In this document: positions 43,601 through 52,127 of the stretch, in pieces | Numbering within the stretch: the stretch's first letter is position 1 | Layout of the letters: each line of letters starts with the position of its first letter | Source: an uncultured Paracoccaceae bacterium | GTDB taxonomy: Bacteria; Pseudomonadota; Alphaproteobacteria; Rhodobacterales; Rhodobacteraceae | DNA length: 64,000 bases | Reading direction: 5' to 3' | Assembly: GCA_947498415.1 (NCBI GenBank) | Contig: CANMKB010000001.1 | Location: forward strand, 62,001 to 126,000 | Notes under the pieces: generated by a model | What the model was told of the DNA's origin: nothing | The model's database searches: none | What the model saw: only the letters and a program-made list of their open reading frames with translations | Translations under genes and position numbers: made by a program

Positions 43601-44139
43601 TCTACGATACCCTTTTGATATTTGGCGCCAATATGGTCACGGAATTGATCTTCAGGTGCATGTGCATCTGGCTTATAGAACAAGGTGTAGATCAGCAGCC
43701 CATAGCGCAGAGTCATAAGAACGGTGATCACTGGGATAATCAAAAACGGGTAAAACAGTTTGATCCCGAGCTCAGGGTGCAAAGCATTGATCATGTTCAA
43801 GAACTTCGCATAGAAGACTGAGTCAATCAGCACATAGGAAGACAACAAGAATGCCGATCCGATTGCCATAAAGTTCAACACTGCACGAACCTTTGGCGAC
43901 ACCAAGCTTGGCAGAAGATCAACACGTGGATGGAAACCATCACGTACCGCACGTACCGCACCAAAAAGCATGGCCCAAATCAAAGCTGTAACAAGGCCCG
44001 CCTCAAGCCAATGAATGCCGGTGTTGAACAGGTATCTCAAAACGACCTGTAAGAAGGCCATGACAAGGCCGGCTATAAACAAGCCCACCATGATCCAGTC
44101 TTCTATGACGCATAAAACGTCATCTAGTTTCCTAAGCAT
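43597..44139 (-). CDS. TRAP transporter small permease (DctQ)
   Basis: Small TRAP membrane subunit of 180 aa with four predicted helices (IMVGLFIAGLVMAFLQVVL, WLEAGLVTALIWAMLFGAV, ALNFMAIGSAFLLSSYVLI-like, and LFYPFLIIPVITVLMTLRYG). The segment FLQVVLRYLFNTGIHWLEA is the typical DctQ motif. It is 39 bases downstream of the SMP-30 lactonase gene. Confidence 0.9.
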   Translation of the reverse strand: MLRKLDDVLCVIEDWIMVGLFIAGLVMAFLQVVLRYLFNTGIHWLEAGLVTALIWAMLFGAVRAVRDGFHPRVDLLPSLVSPKVRAVLNFMAIGSAFLLSSYVLIDSVFYAKFLNMINALHPELGIKLFYPFLIIPVITVLMTLRYGLLIYTLFYKPDAHAPEDQFRDHIGAKYQKGIVE

Positions 44140-44178
44140 TTTATCCTCCCAATCGAACCGCTCCCCAGCGGATCGTAG

Positions 44179-45099
44179 TTAACTATGTGCAAACATTTTC
44201 TTTCCGGCGAAGGGCAATTCGACCCGTAGGATCGAAGAGCTTTCGGCTTCGGTGATATAAAGGTGACGGCCTTCGGGGCCTCCAAAGGCGCAATTGGCAG
44301 TTAAGATTCCTTTTGGAGAACGGATGCGATACATCGGTTCACCAAGGCGGCTCATGACCCAAACGGTGCCAAGCCCCATGTGGCCAATGATCAATTCGCC
44401 ATTCTCTCCCAGAGCCAGACCGTCGGGGCCAGCTAATCCACCGGATAGCTGAATAAAGGTGCCTGATTTGATGACGGTCCGACTTCCGGGAAGAAACCTA
44501 ACGCGCCACACAGCATTCATGCGTGTGACAGCAAGATATAATTGGCTTTCGTTTTCGTTGAGCACCAAGCCGTTCGGGCTTGGAATATTGTCGATCAGGC
44601 AATCCAGTTCCCCGGATGCACGCAGACAAAACAGACGGCCATGTGCAGATTGCAATCCGCTTTGACCTTGGTCTGTAAAATAGAGATCGCCATTGGATGC
44701 AAAGTGCAGGTCGTTCAGCCCGTGAAACCGTTCAAGCGCCGGGCGGGTCAAAAACGGCTCAACCTTTCCGCTGACCGGATCCATCACCATGATACCATGG
44801 GCATGGTCCGCAATAAAAATCCGTCCGTCTTTGTGAATTTTAAGGCCGTTTGGCTCGCCATCGTAATCTGCAGCGACCGAGAATTGACCTTCTTTATCGC
44901 AGCGCAAAATCCGGCCGTGGCAAATGTCGACACAATACAGATTGCCATCACGATCAAACGACGGGCCTTCTAGGAACGCGCGAAAGTTCTTTCCAGGGTG
45001 TTGCACATTGCCCCACTCAGAACCACCTTTTGGCGCCAGCTCTTCTGGAACTTGCGCAAAGACCTCGGCGGTCAATTCTTCGGGTGGGTTAAAGAACAT
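44179..45099 (-). CDS. SMP-30/gluconolactonase-family protein
   Basis: Six-bladed propeller protein of 306 aa. EGPSFDRDGNLYCVDICHGRI (metal-binding Glu), GEPNGLKIHKDGRIFIADH, GLNDLHFASNGDLYFTDQGQ, PNGLVLNENESQLYLAVT and LAGPDGLALGENGELIIGHMG are the successive blade motifs with the Asn/Asp calcium ligands. Members hydrolyse sugar-acid lactones. It heads the leftward TRAP operon and is divergent from a second hydrolase of the amidohydrolase fold, so a lactone or its acid is probably the transported or processed compound. Confidence 0.87.
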   Translation of the reverse strand: MFFNPPEELTAEVFAQVPEELAPKGGSEWGNVQHPGKNFRAFLEGPSFDRDGNLYCVDICHGRILRCDKEGQFSVAADYDGEPNGLKIHKDGRIFIADHAHGIMVMDPVSGKVEPFLTRPALERFHGLNDLHFASNGDLYFTDQGQSGLQSAHGRLFCLRASGELDCLIDNIPSPNGLVLNENESQLYLAVTRMNAVWRVRFLPGSRTVIKSGTFIQLSGGLAGPDGLALGENGELIIGHMGLGTVWVMSRLGEPMYRIRSPKGILTANCAFGGPEGRHLYITEAESSSILRVELPFAGKKMFAHS

Positions 45100-45172
45100 A
45101 GTACATTCTCACATTGCTTTTTAATAAACATAAAAGCAATAATACCGGCAACGCAAGTCAAATGTATGGATA

Positions 45173-45178
45173 TATAAT
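45173..45178 (+). promoter_or_regulatory. -10 element just before amidohydrolase start
   Basis: A perfect TATAAT ends three bases before the ATG at 45182, and no Shine-Dalgarno lies upstream of that ATG. If used, transcription would begin at or next to the start codon, giving a leaderless message. No good -35 hexamer is seen. Confidence 0.3.
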
Positions 45179-45181
45179 CAA

Positions 45182-46048
45182 ATGACCACTCATTTCTCGG
45201 TGATCGACGCACATGTACATGTTTTCGCTCCGGAAAAATACGATTACGCAGAACCTCGGAGTTACACGCCGGGAGACGCGAATGTAGAGAAACTGGCATC
45301 TCACATGGATCGAATCGGGGCCGAGAAAGTGGTTATTGTTCAGCCAAGCCCCTACGGTGCAGACAATCGTGCGACGCTAGAGGCGGTAGAGGTTCTTGGG
45401 CAAGAGAGCGCGCGTGCAATCGCTGTGGTAGAGCCAAAGACCCATGATAAAGATCAGTTGCAAACTTTGATGAAGAATGGCGTTCGCGGTCTTCGCGCCA
45501 ATCTCAAAACAAGTGGCATAACCGGGATCGAACTTGCTGAATCCCAACTGAGCGCATTGAACAATCATGTGTCTGGCACAGACCTGATGTTGCAAATTTT
45601 CCTGCCAGCGGACGTGATCATTTCCCTCAAAAAATCCATCGCAAATTCTGGTCGCCCTATGATCCTAGATCACTGCGCAGGATTAAAGCTGGGGACCGAG
45701 AACTTCGATGACACCTTTGAGCAATTGTTAGAAGTGCTGTCACTCCCGAACGTCATCTTAAAGACATCTGGCCTTTGCCGAGTCGTTGACTACGCAGATG
45801 ACTATATCGGGTTGGACGAGCTGATGCCTCAAATGCTTGCAGCATCCAAAGGCAGAGCGATCTGGGGCAGCGACTGGCCACATACAGGTAAATCAGTTGA
45901 ACGCGCGGCCCGCCCCATCACCGAGATCGAACCGTTTATGCCGATTGATGACCAACTGTCCCTTGAGTGCCTTAAAAAATGGTCACGAACTGAGGCAGAA
46001 TTTCGCGACATCACTCGCGATACATCCTTGAATTTGTTCGGATTTTAA
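45182..46048 (+). CDS. Amidohydrolase-2 family protein (lactonase/PDC-hydrolase like)
   Basis: TIM-barrel metal-dependent hydrolase of 288 aa. VIDAHVHVFAP is the N-terminal metal-binding HxH motif, LDHCAGLK the middle His, and WGSDWPHT the C-terminal catalytic Asp. The family includes 2-pyrone-4,6-dicarboxylate lactonase, L-fuconolactonase, L-rhamnono-lactonase and sulfomuconolactone hydrolase. It is divergent from an SMP-30 lactonase/TRAP operon and its stop overlaps the stop of the converging GntR gene inside TTAA. A lactone substrate is likely from family and context; its identity is not. Confidence 0.85.
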   Translation: MTTHFSVIDAHVHVFAPEKYDYAEPRSYTPGDANVEKLASHMDRIGAEKVVIVQPSPYGADNRATLEAVEVLGQESARAIAVVEPKTHDKDQLQTLMKNGVRGLRANLKTSGITGIELAESQLSALNNHVSGTDLMLQIFLPADVIISLKKSIANSGRPMILDHCAGLKLGTENFDDTFEQLLEVLSLPNVILKTSGLCRVVDYADDYIGLDELMPQMLAASKGRAIWGSDWPHTGKSVERAARPITEIEPFMPIDDQLSLECLKKWSRTEAEFRDITRDTSLNLFGF

Positions 46049-46782
46049 GACCCACGCACCGTTGCGGTGTAGCGGAATGAAAATGGTTCAACATAAAAAG
46101 ATTCACCGTGCAGGATGACACTCTCATCTTCCGTAAACAAGGTATGGGAGCGCACCAACAGTGGCGCTCCTGTCGCAATATTCATCAGTTCAGCCTGATC
46201 ATCTGTCGCCACAACGGCACGAAGTGCCGCGTCAATTCGACCAATTCGCAGCCCCAAGCCTTGTTCAATCAACTCATGCCCGCCCTGCACTTCTAAGGCG
46301 TGCGCGGAAACATCCAAGACAATGTCTGGGGAAAAATATCGCACTTCCGATCCAATGCAATCTTCCGCAACAAGGCGCAAGCGATGCAGCGTGTTTACCT
46401 CAGTGCCAACCGCTACACCTAGCTTAGACGCCACCAATGGTGTCGCAGATGTCCGGGTAAAGGAAATGAGACGATAGCTCACGTGATCGCCAGATACCGC
46501 CATCTCATTTTCAAAGGATTGAATGTTGTGAATGTCCAGATTCACGCGGACTTTCATATCATCCTCGACACGACCCGCGAAAGTGCCCTGCCCAGCTTGA
46601 CGTCTCACCAATCCTTCGAGGGACAAGCGTGTCATCACGGCCTGAACTGTCGAGCGACTGACTTCAAATTGCTTTGCAATCTGTTTTTCGGTGGGCAGTT
46701 GCTGCCCAGTCTTTAGTTCTCCCGTGCGTAGCCGGTGAACAAAATGATCGTAAATGCGCTGCTTGGCAGTGACTCCAGCGAT
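46045..46782 (-). CDS. GntR-family (HutC-type) regulator without a canonical start codon
   Basis: Complete GntR/HutC protein. Codons from about 46752 leftward give KQRIYDHFVHRLRTGELKTG, then QQLPTEKQIAKQFEVSRSTV, a full winged helix. It continues into a UTRA effector domain ending FYVEPFSFRYTATVRGS. The frame is open from a stop at 46804-46806, yet between there and residue M of VMTRLSLEGLVRR (46638) there is no ATG, and no GTG or TTG before 46641. The likeliest start by position is ATC at 46780-46782, eight bases behind GAGGG; ATT is another option. Either a rare start is used, a start codon has mutated, or a sequencing error is present. It probably controls the neighbouring TRAP/lactonase genes. 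Confidence 0.7.
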   Translation of the reverse strand: MAGVTAKQRIYDHFVHRLRTGELKTGQQLPTEKQIAKQFEVSRSTVQAVMTRLSLEGLVRRQAGQGTFAGRVEDDMKVRVNLDIHNIQSFENEMAVSGDHVSYRLISFTRTSATPLVASKLGVAVGTEVNTLHRLRLVAEDCIGSEVRYFSPDIVLDVSAHALEVQGGHELIEQGLGLRIGRIDAALRAVVATDDQAELMNIATGAPLLVRSHTLFTEDESVILHGESFYVEPFSFRYTATVRGS

Positions 46783-46807
46783 AACTCTGACCCTCGACTC
46801 TTCTTAC

Positions 46808-46823
46808 ACTAGTAATAGCTAGT
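46808..46823. promoter_or_regulatory. Possible GntR operator
   Basis: ACTAG (46808-46812) and CTAGT (46819-46823) form an inverted repeat just upstream of the GntR frame, of the short CTAG-containing type often bound by HutC-subfamily regulators. It could be its autoregulatory operator. Confidence 0.35.
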
Positions 46824-46933
46824 CATTTTGAGCGATTTTCGCGGAAAGGTACAGACATATTCAACAGGCGGTGCGCAAACTTAGGGTTTGCGCCCGCTTT
46901 CGTGCCAAATCAGCCGTGTGATGAAGATGTAGA

Positions 46934-47995
46934 TCACCCACCTAGTGCCGCTGGAAAGTTCACATCGAATTTTTCACCAACCGCGCTTAGATCGCTGATC
47001 ACGTTATCCGTGATTGGCAGCCCTTCTGCTGACCGCAATGCTTCCGTTTTCTCTTCCGGCTCACCCGGCATCAGAATTTCATCAACACCAGCCGCCTTGG
47101 GCAAGTCTTTGATACGAGAATGGAATGTGTCCATGCGCCCTTCAAAATCCTCAAGTGCCATGAACAAATCAGGCTTAATCGCAAAGAACAAATGGCCCAC
47201 GTTTTGAGGTTCAGAATGATCAAAATACAGGCTTTTGACATCCCCCCCATAATTCGCACCGGTGAGCGCACCCGCCATCAAATCCATCATGGTTGCAAGA
47301 ACAGAGCCTTTTACCCCACCAAATGGAAGACACACACCTTTAAACGCATCAGATGCGTCGGTGGTGGGGCGCCCTTCTACATCCAGCGCAAGCCCTTCTG
47401 GAATGGGTTCGTCCCGCATCGCGGCCAGGCGTATTTTGCCACGCGCGATGACGGTCATCGCCATATCCATAACAAAAGGTTTGCTGTTTGGGCCGCCGGG
47501 AATCCCCGCGGCCATGGGCGCGGCCCCAAGAAAGGCACTTCGCCCACCATGCATCGCCAAAGCGGGCGAGGAATTGGTGAACACCATCGACACAAAATTC
47601 TTTTCCAAAGCCTGCTCAACATACAAAGCACTCATCCCGAAATGGGTGGAACGATGCACCGCCACAAGCCCAATACCCAACGTATCAGCCAAGCGCATCG
47701 CCTCTTCCATCGCGATGTGTGACGCAAGAAACCCCATGCCATTGTCACCATCCACGCGCGATACGGCAGGCGTAATGTGCTCGATTTGAATGTTTGGTGT
47801 CGGGTTAACCACGCCTTTTGCAAGACGCTCTAGATACATCGGGATGCGCGACACACCATGAGAATCCAAGCCCCGCAGATTGGCTTTGACCAAATCTTCA
47901 CCAATGATCTTTGCATCATCTTCTGGCAAACCGGCGTTAAAGAAAACTTGCGCTGCAAACTGCTGTAGCGCGTCTGGCGCGTATTTTTGTGTCAT
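46934..47995 (-). CDS. LDH2-family (malate/L-lactate/sulfolactate) dehydrogenase
   Basis: NAD(P)-dependent 2-hydroxyacid dehydrogenase of the LDH2/MDG2 family, 353 aa. GLDSHGVSRIPMYLERL (residues ~37-53, catalytic His), STHFGMSALYVEQAL, MVFTNSSPALAMHGG and PFGGVKGSVLATMMDLMAGAL are the family blocks. Members include ureidoglycolate dehydrogenase, 2,3-diketogulonate reductase and (R)-sulfolactate dehydrogenase ComC. It is the last gene of the 11-gene Tct operon, overlapping the aconitase stop by four bases, so it likely interconverts a hydroxyacid and an oxoacid made by the upstream enzymes. Confidence 0.87.
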   Translation of the reverse strand: MTQKYAPDALQQFAAQVFFNAGLPEDDAKIIGEDLVKANLRGLDSHGVSRIPMYLERLAKGVVNPTPNIQIEHITPAVSRVDGDNGMGFLASHIAMEEAMRLADTLGIGLVAVHRSTHFGMSALYVEQALEKNFVSMVFTNSSPALAMHGGRSAFLGAAPMAAGIPGGPNSKPFVMDMAMTVIARGKIRLAAMRDEPIPEGLALDVEGRPTTDASDAFKGVCLPFGGVKGSVLATMMDLMAGALTGANYGGDVKSLYFDHSEPQNVGHLFFAIKPDLFMALEDFEGRMDTFHSRIKDLPKAAGVDEILMPGEPEEKTEALRSAEGLPITDNVISDLSAVGEKFDVNFPAALGG

Positions 47996-50610
47996 GCCTG
48001 AGCTTCCTTACCTTTGGTTAAATCCTGCAAAATCGCGGGCAAAATACCTCCACACTGAAGGGTGTGCACATCTTGCCAAGTTTCCACCGCGGCTCGGCAG
48101 CGTATTTTGCGCTGTAGGCCATCCGTAGAATGTAAAATCACATCGGTTTCCAATAGCGGTTTGAGCTGATCATTCGGGATATTCACCTCGAACCGATCAA
48201 GCGGCGTCAACCCAGCGTCTTTGGGCACAAAGTCGTCGATGATCTGAAGCGGTAGTACGCCCATCCCAATCAGATTGGTGCGGTGAATGCGCTCAAACCC
48301 ATTTGCGATGATCGCGCGGGCCCCTAACAACGCTGCCCCTTTGGCGGCCCAGTCACGGCTTGATCCCATGCCATAGCGTTCGCCCGCCAAGATCACTGTC
48401 GATTGCCCCCGATCCATAAGCATTTGAGACGCTTCATAAACAGGGCGCGGTGTGCCGTCGTCTATCACCGTATGGGCGGGTGCTAGACCGTCTTGCAAAT
48501 AGTTGATCGCAAGGCGGTTGGTGAACAAACCCCGCACCATGACTTCCCAGTTTCCGCGATAGGCCGCATAGACATTTAGATCTTTCGGATCGCCCCCGCG
48601 TTCAATCAACCATGCGCCAGCGGCACTGTTCGGGTCGATCCAGCCCGCTGGGGAAATGTGGTCAGTTGTCATGTCATCCCCTAACACCAGCAATGGTGCT
48701 GCCCGGTACTGACCCAGACGCGAGGTTTCCTTGAGAGACGCGAATTTTGGTCGTCTTAGGTAACGAGATTCTGGGTCCCACGGGAACTGCGCCGCCTTAG
48801 GGGCAATGATCTCTTCCCATTGTTTGCTTTTCCACGCCTCAGAAAAGGCCTGAGGCACATCAGCCGGTTCAAATCCCATTGCCAAAGCCGCATCAATCTC
48901 TGCTTCGCTTGGCCAGACATCTGACAGATAAACATCTTGCCCATCAGGCGAGCGCCCAATTGGGTCTTTTGTGATGTCACCATGCACCGTTCCCTTTAGC
49001 GCATAGGCCACCACTAACGGAGGAGACGCAAGATAGCCAAGGTCTAGCTTAGGATGCACACGACCCGGGAAGTTTCGGTTGCCAGACAAGATCGCACTGA
49101 TGGCCTTGCCCTCGGTCAAGGCGCCTTCGATCACCTCAGGCAATGGGCCGGGGTTCCCGATACAGGTCGTGCAGCCGAAACCAACGATGCTAAAGCCCAC
49201 GAAATCAAGATCATCTGACAGCTCAGCACGCTCCAAATAGGCCCGCGCAGATGGAGATCCGGGCGCCAAAGATGTTTTAACCCAATGCGGTGGGCGTAGA
49301 CCAAAGGAACGCGCCTTTCGGGCCAATAGCCCCGCAGAAATCAACAGTCTTGGATCAGAGGTATTTGTGCAGCTCGTGATCGCAGCAACACCAACGGCCC
49401 CGTCCGGCACCTCGTTTGTGCCCGTCGAAGCGTCTAGGTCGTAATCACGCAAAGGTCGGCCAATAGCCGTCTCAATACGCGCACGCGCCTCGCGAGGGGC
49501 GCAACAATCCTGTGGGCGACGCGGCCCTGCAATCTGGGTACCAATGGTCGCAAGGTCGATCACAATACTGCGGTCAAACTTTGGGCGATCAGTTGGATCA
49601 AACCACAGCCCCATTTGCTTAAAGACCGGCGCAATAGAACCCGTCAGGCTGTCTGGACGATTTGTACGCTGCAGGTAACGAACGACTTCATCATCAGCAG
49701 GAAAGAACCCAGTTGATGCGCCGTACTCTGGTGCCATGTTGGCGATGACAGACCGCCCGTCAGCGGTCAACGTGGAGACCCCGGCGCCAAAAAACTCGAC
49801 AAAACAGCCAGCAACGCCGACCTCGCGCAGCTTTTGCGTCACCACAAGCGCGAGATCGGTGGGCGTCACCCCAGCCCGCAAGGCGCCGGTCAGCTCAACC
49901 CCCACAACGGTTGGCACTGCCAGTGAAACGCTCTGGCCAAACATCACGCTTTCAGCTTCAAGACCGCCAATGCCCCACCCCAAAACACCAATACCGTTGA
50001 TCATGGGTGTGTGGCTGTCGGTTCCCAGCAACATGTCGGGATGTGCTGATCCATCTTCGTTGATCACCAACAGCGTGGCCAATTGCTCAAGGTTGATGGT
50101 GTGCATAATCCCGGTGCCGGGTGGGTTCACCGTGACGCCATCCATGTTCACCGAAGCCCATTTCATAAAGGCATAGCGCTCTCGGTTACGTACGATCTCA
50201 TTACGTCGGTTGATCGTCGGCGCATCGGTTTGCGCGTACACATCCACCGCCAGAGAATGGTCAACAGACACTTCCACTGGCAACGTAGGGGCCAGAATAC
50301 TCGGGTCCATTTCGGCCTCTGCCACCGCGTCGCGCAGACCTGCAATATCGGCCAACGCAGGTGTGCACGTGGTGTCGTGCATCAAAATTCGATTGGGGCG
50401 AAACGTAAGCTCTGCCTGAGATGGCTTATCTGCGAGCCACCCATCCAAAGCCGTCAATAAATCGTCAACACGAGCCCCATTGCGGACGTGGTTTTCTGCA
50501 AGCAAACGCAGAACATGTGGCAGGCGCTGCAATCGAGGCCCTAGGATCTTTGGCAGATCAACGGTTTTCAAGGCACCACTTATGGTTTCATGGGTCAGAT
50601 TTTGAGACAT
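47992..50610 (-). CDS. Aconitase-family hydro-lyase (AcnA type)
   Basis: AcnA/IRP-type aconitase of 872 aa. Cluster cysteines are in AAITSCTNTSDPRLL and VGFGCTTCIGNPGPLPE. The substrate-loop regions HDTTCTPALADIAGLRDAV and GTDSHTPMINGIGVLGWGIGGLEAE, and the C-terminal swivel GERYGMGSSRDWAAKGAALL with HRTNLIGMGVLPLQ, are intact, so it should be active. The start is the ATG at 50610, overlapping the abrB-like stop as TGATG behind GGAGG. Because acnB is present elsewhere and this gene is buried in a catabolic operon, it may act on a citrate, methylcitrate or other hydroxy-tricarboxylate specific to the pathway. Confidence 0.88.
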   Translation of the reverse strand: MSQNLTHETISGALKTVDLPKILGPRLQRLPHVLRLLAENHVRNGARVDDLLTALDGWLADKPSQAELTFRPNRILMHDTTCTPALADIAGLRDAVAEAEMDPSILAPTLPVEVSVDHSLAVDVYAQTDAPTINRRNEIVRNRERYAFMKWASVNMDGVTVNPPGTGIMHTINLEQLATLLVINEDGSAHPDMLLGTDSHTPMINGIGVLGWGIGGLEAESVMFGQSVSLAVPTVVGVELTGALRAGVTPTDLALVVTQKLREVGVAGCFVEFFGAGVSTLTADGRSVIANMAPEYGASTGFFPADDEVVRYLQRTNRPDSLTGSIAPVFKQMGLWFDPTDRPKFDRSIVIDLATIGTQIAGPRRPQDCCAPREARARIETAIGRPLRDYDLDASTGTNEVPDGAVGVAAITSCTNTSDPRLLISAGLLARKARSFGLRPPHWVKTSLAPGSPSARAYLERAELSDDLDFVGFSIVGFGCTTCIGNPGPLPEVIEGALTEGKAISAILSGNRNFPGRVHPKLDLGYLASPPLVVAYALKGTVHGDITKDPIGRSPDGQDVYLSDVWPSEAEIDAALAMGFEPADVPQAFSEAWKSKQWEEIIAPKAAQFPWDPESRYLRRPKFASLKETSRLGQYRAAPLLVLGDDMTTDHISPAGWIDPNSAAGAWLIERGGDPKDLNVYAAYRGNWEVMVRGLFTNRLAINYLQDGLAPAHTVIDDGTPRPVYEASQMLMDRGQSTVILAGERYGMGSSRDWAAKGAALLGARAIIANGFERIHRTNLIGMGVLPLQIIDDFVPKDAGLTPLDRFEVNIPNDQLKPLLETDVILHSTDGLQRKIRCRAAVETWQDVHTLQCGGILPAILQDLTKGKEAQA

Positions 50611-51650
50611 CACGGCCTCCGATTAAGCGATTTCAAAATGATTGGCGCTGTAAACAAAGCACCCAAGACACGTGCAATATGGTGGAACCCAATGATCGCA
50701 ACCTCCTGCCCCAATGCGACAGCAATCAGCGACATTTCCGCCAAGCCTCCCGGCGCATAGGCCAAGGCCAAGGTCATCGGATCAGCTTGCAAGACATCCG
50801 CCGCTAGCAGGGCGGACCCAAACGCAAATGTAATTTGCAAAGTCACCACACAAACTGCTGCAGCAGCGACCTTAAGCAAGACGTTCAGTGCGATCCCGGC
50901 AAACCGTCCACCGACGTTAATGCCGATAAAGACCTGCACCAAATTCGAGAATTGCGACGGCACAACAAAGTCTGTCACCCCGGTCACATGCAACACGGCG
51001 CAGACAATCATCGGCACAAGTACGATCCGTGCCGGAATAAAGGTTAGACGGTTGGCCAACACACCCACAGCCACGCAAAGCCCAAACCAAGCGGCATCTA
51101 TCCAATCCAAATCGATACCCGCTGGGGCGGCGTCTTTGACGATGTGATCTTCGGCGATCCAGCTGACCAGTATGGGAATGATCAAAATCGCAAGGGCAAT
51201 ACGCACCGCATGTACAATCGCAATGCGCCACTGCTCACCGCCCGTAGACTCGCTCAGCATGATCAACTCGGCAATGCCGCCGGGCACCGCACAAAGCGCG
51301 GACTCTGACTTCCCAAACGAGAACATCCGACGCATGATTTGATAGTTCAGGACCCCACCCAAAACCATGACAACCGCCATGAACAGAAACGAGGGCCACC
51401 AATCGGATAAGGACTGTAGAACGCTGAGTGTGACCGATGCGCCAAGCATCGTTCCAACCGAAGCGCGCACAAATGGCATCACCCGCTGAGGCTGATGCAC
51501 TGGCAGTTTAAAGGCAGACATCACAATGACGCTCAGCATCGCCCCGATCAGCCAACCCAAGGGGATGCCGGTCAAAGAAACAAGCCAACCGCCCAAAGCA
51601 GCACAGGCTACAGTTGCGATTGGCTCTATCTGACCTGACTTCAGGCTCAA
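50610..51650 (-). CDS. AbrB-family membrane transporter
   Basis: Integral membrane protein of 346 aa made of two similar halves with about ten helices, matching the AbrB (putative ammonia monooxygenase regulator-like) family: LGGWLVSLTGIPLGWLIGAM, RASVGTMLGASVTL and AVPGGIAELIMLSESTGGE in the first half, and APGGLAEMSLIAVALGQE in the second. It starts with TTG, overlapping the RraA-like stop as TTGA. Function in the family is poorly known; here it may export or import an intermediate or by-product alongside TctABC. Confidence 0.85.
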   Translation of the reverse strand: MSLKSGQIEPIATVACAALGGWLVSLTGIPLGWLIGAMLSVIVMSAFKLPVHQPQRVMPFVRASVGTMLGASVTLSVLQSLSDWWPSFLFMAVVMVLGGVLNYQIMRRMFSFGKSESALCAVPGGIAELIMLSESTGGEQWRIAIVHAVRIALAILIIPILVSWIAEDHIVKDAAPAGIDLDWIDAAWFGLCVAVGVLANRLTFIPARIVLVPMIVCAVLHVTGVTDFVVPSQFSNLVQVFIGINVGGRFAGIALNVLLKVAAAAVCVVTLQITFAFGSALLAADVLQADPMTLALAYAPGGLAEMSLIAVALGQEVAIIGFHHIARVLGALFTAPIILKSLNRRP

Positions 51651-52120
51651 ATCAAGTTTACGGAGCTGTAAAGAACACCGTCTGCATCAGCATAAACGTA
51701 TTCGCCGGATTCAAACTGAACGCCACCAAACGTTACGGCCCGTTTTGCATGGCTCCAGTCTTCTTTCGCAGACCGCACAGGCGATGTGCCCAAAGCAAAG
51801 ACCGCGATATCCATTGCATCAACTTCGACACTGTCGCGGATTGCACCGTTAATGATCAAACCTTGCCAACCGTTGTCGATGGCCCAGCCCGCCATTTTGT
51901 CACCCAGAATGGCAACGCGGGTCGATGCGCCACCGTCCACGACCAGAATGCGGCCTTCCCCGGGGGATTGCAGCAACTTGCGCATGACGGTGTTGTCTTC
52001 AAAGCATTTAACGGTTTCGATCTTACCGCCGATAAATGCCTTTTGACCAAACTTTCGAAACGGCAAATGCACCAATTGCATTTTGTCCGCATGATCATCA
52101 ATGAGATCCGCTGTTTTCAT
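51647..52120 (-). CDS. RraA/HMG-aldolase family protein
   Basis: Protein of 157 aa of the RraA-like fold. RILVVDGGASTRVAILGDKMAGWA (nucleus of the fold), NGWQGLIINGAIRDS and DIAVFALG are typical. It keeps Arg95-Asp96, the pair required by class II HMG/CHA pyruvate aldolases and commonly missing in the true RNase E inhibitor RraA. It could therefore be an aldolase or oxaloacetate decarboxylase releasing pyruvate. It lies between the OtnC-like and AbrB-like genes in the Tct operon, which favours a catabolic role. Confidence 0.8.
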   Translation of the reverse strand: MKTADLIDDHADKMQLVHLPFRKFGQKAFIGGKIETVKCFEDNTVMRKLLQSPGEGRILVVDGGASTRVAILGDKMAGWAIDNGWQGLIINGAIRDSVEVDAMDIAVFALGTSPVRSAKEDWSHAKRAVTFGGVQFESGEYVYADADGVLYSSVNLI

Positions 52121-52127
52121 GATGGCC

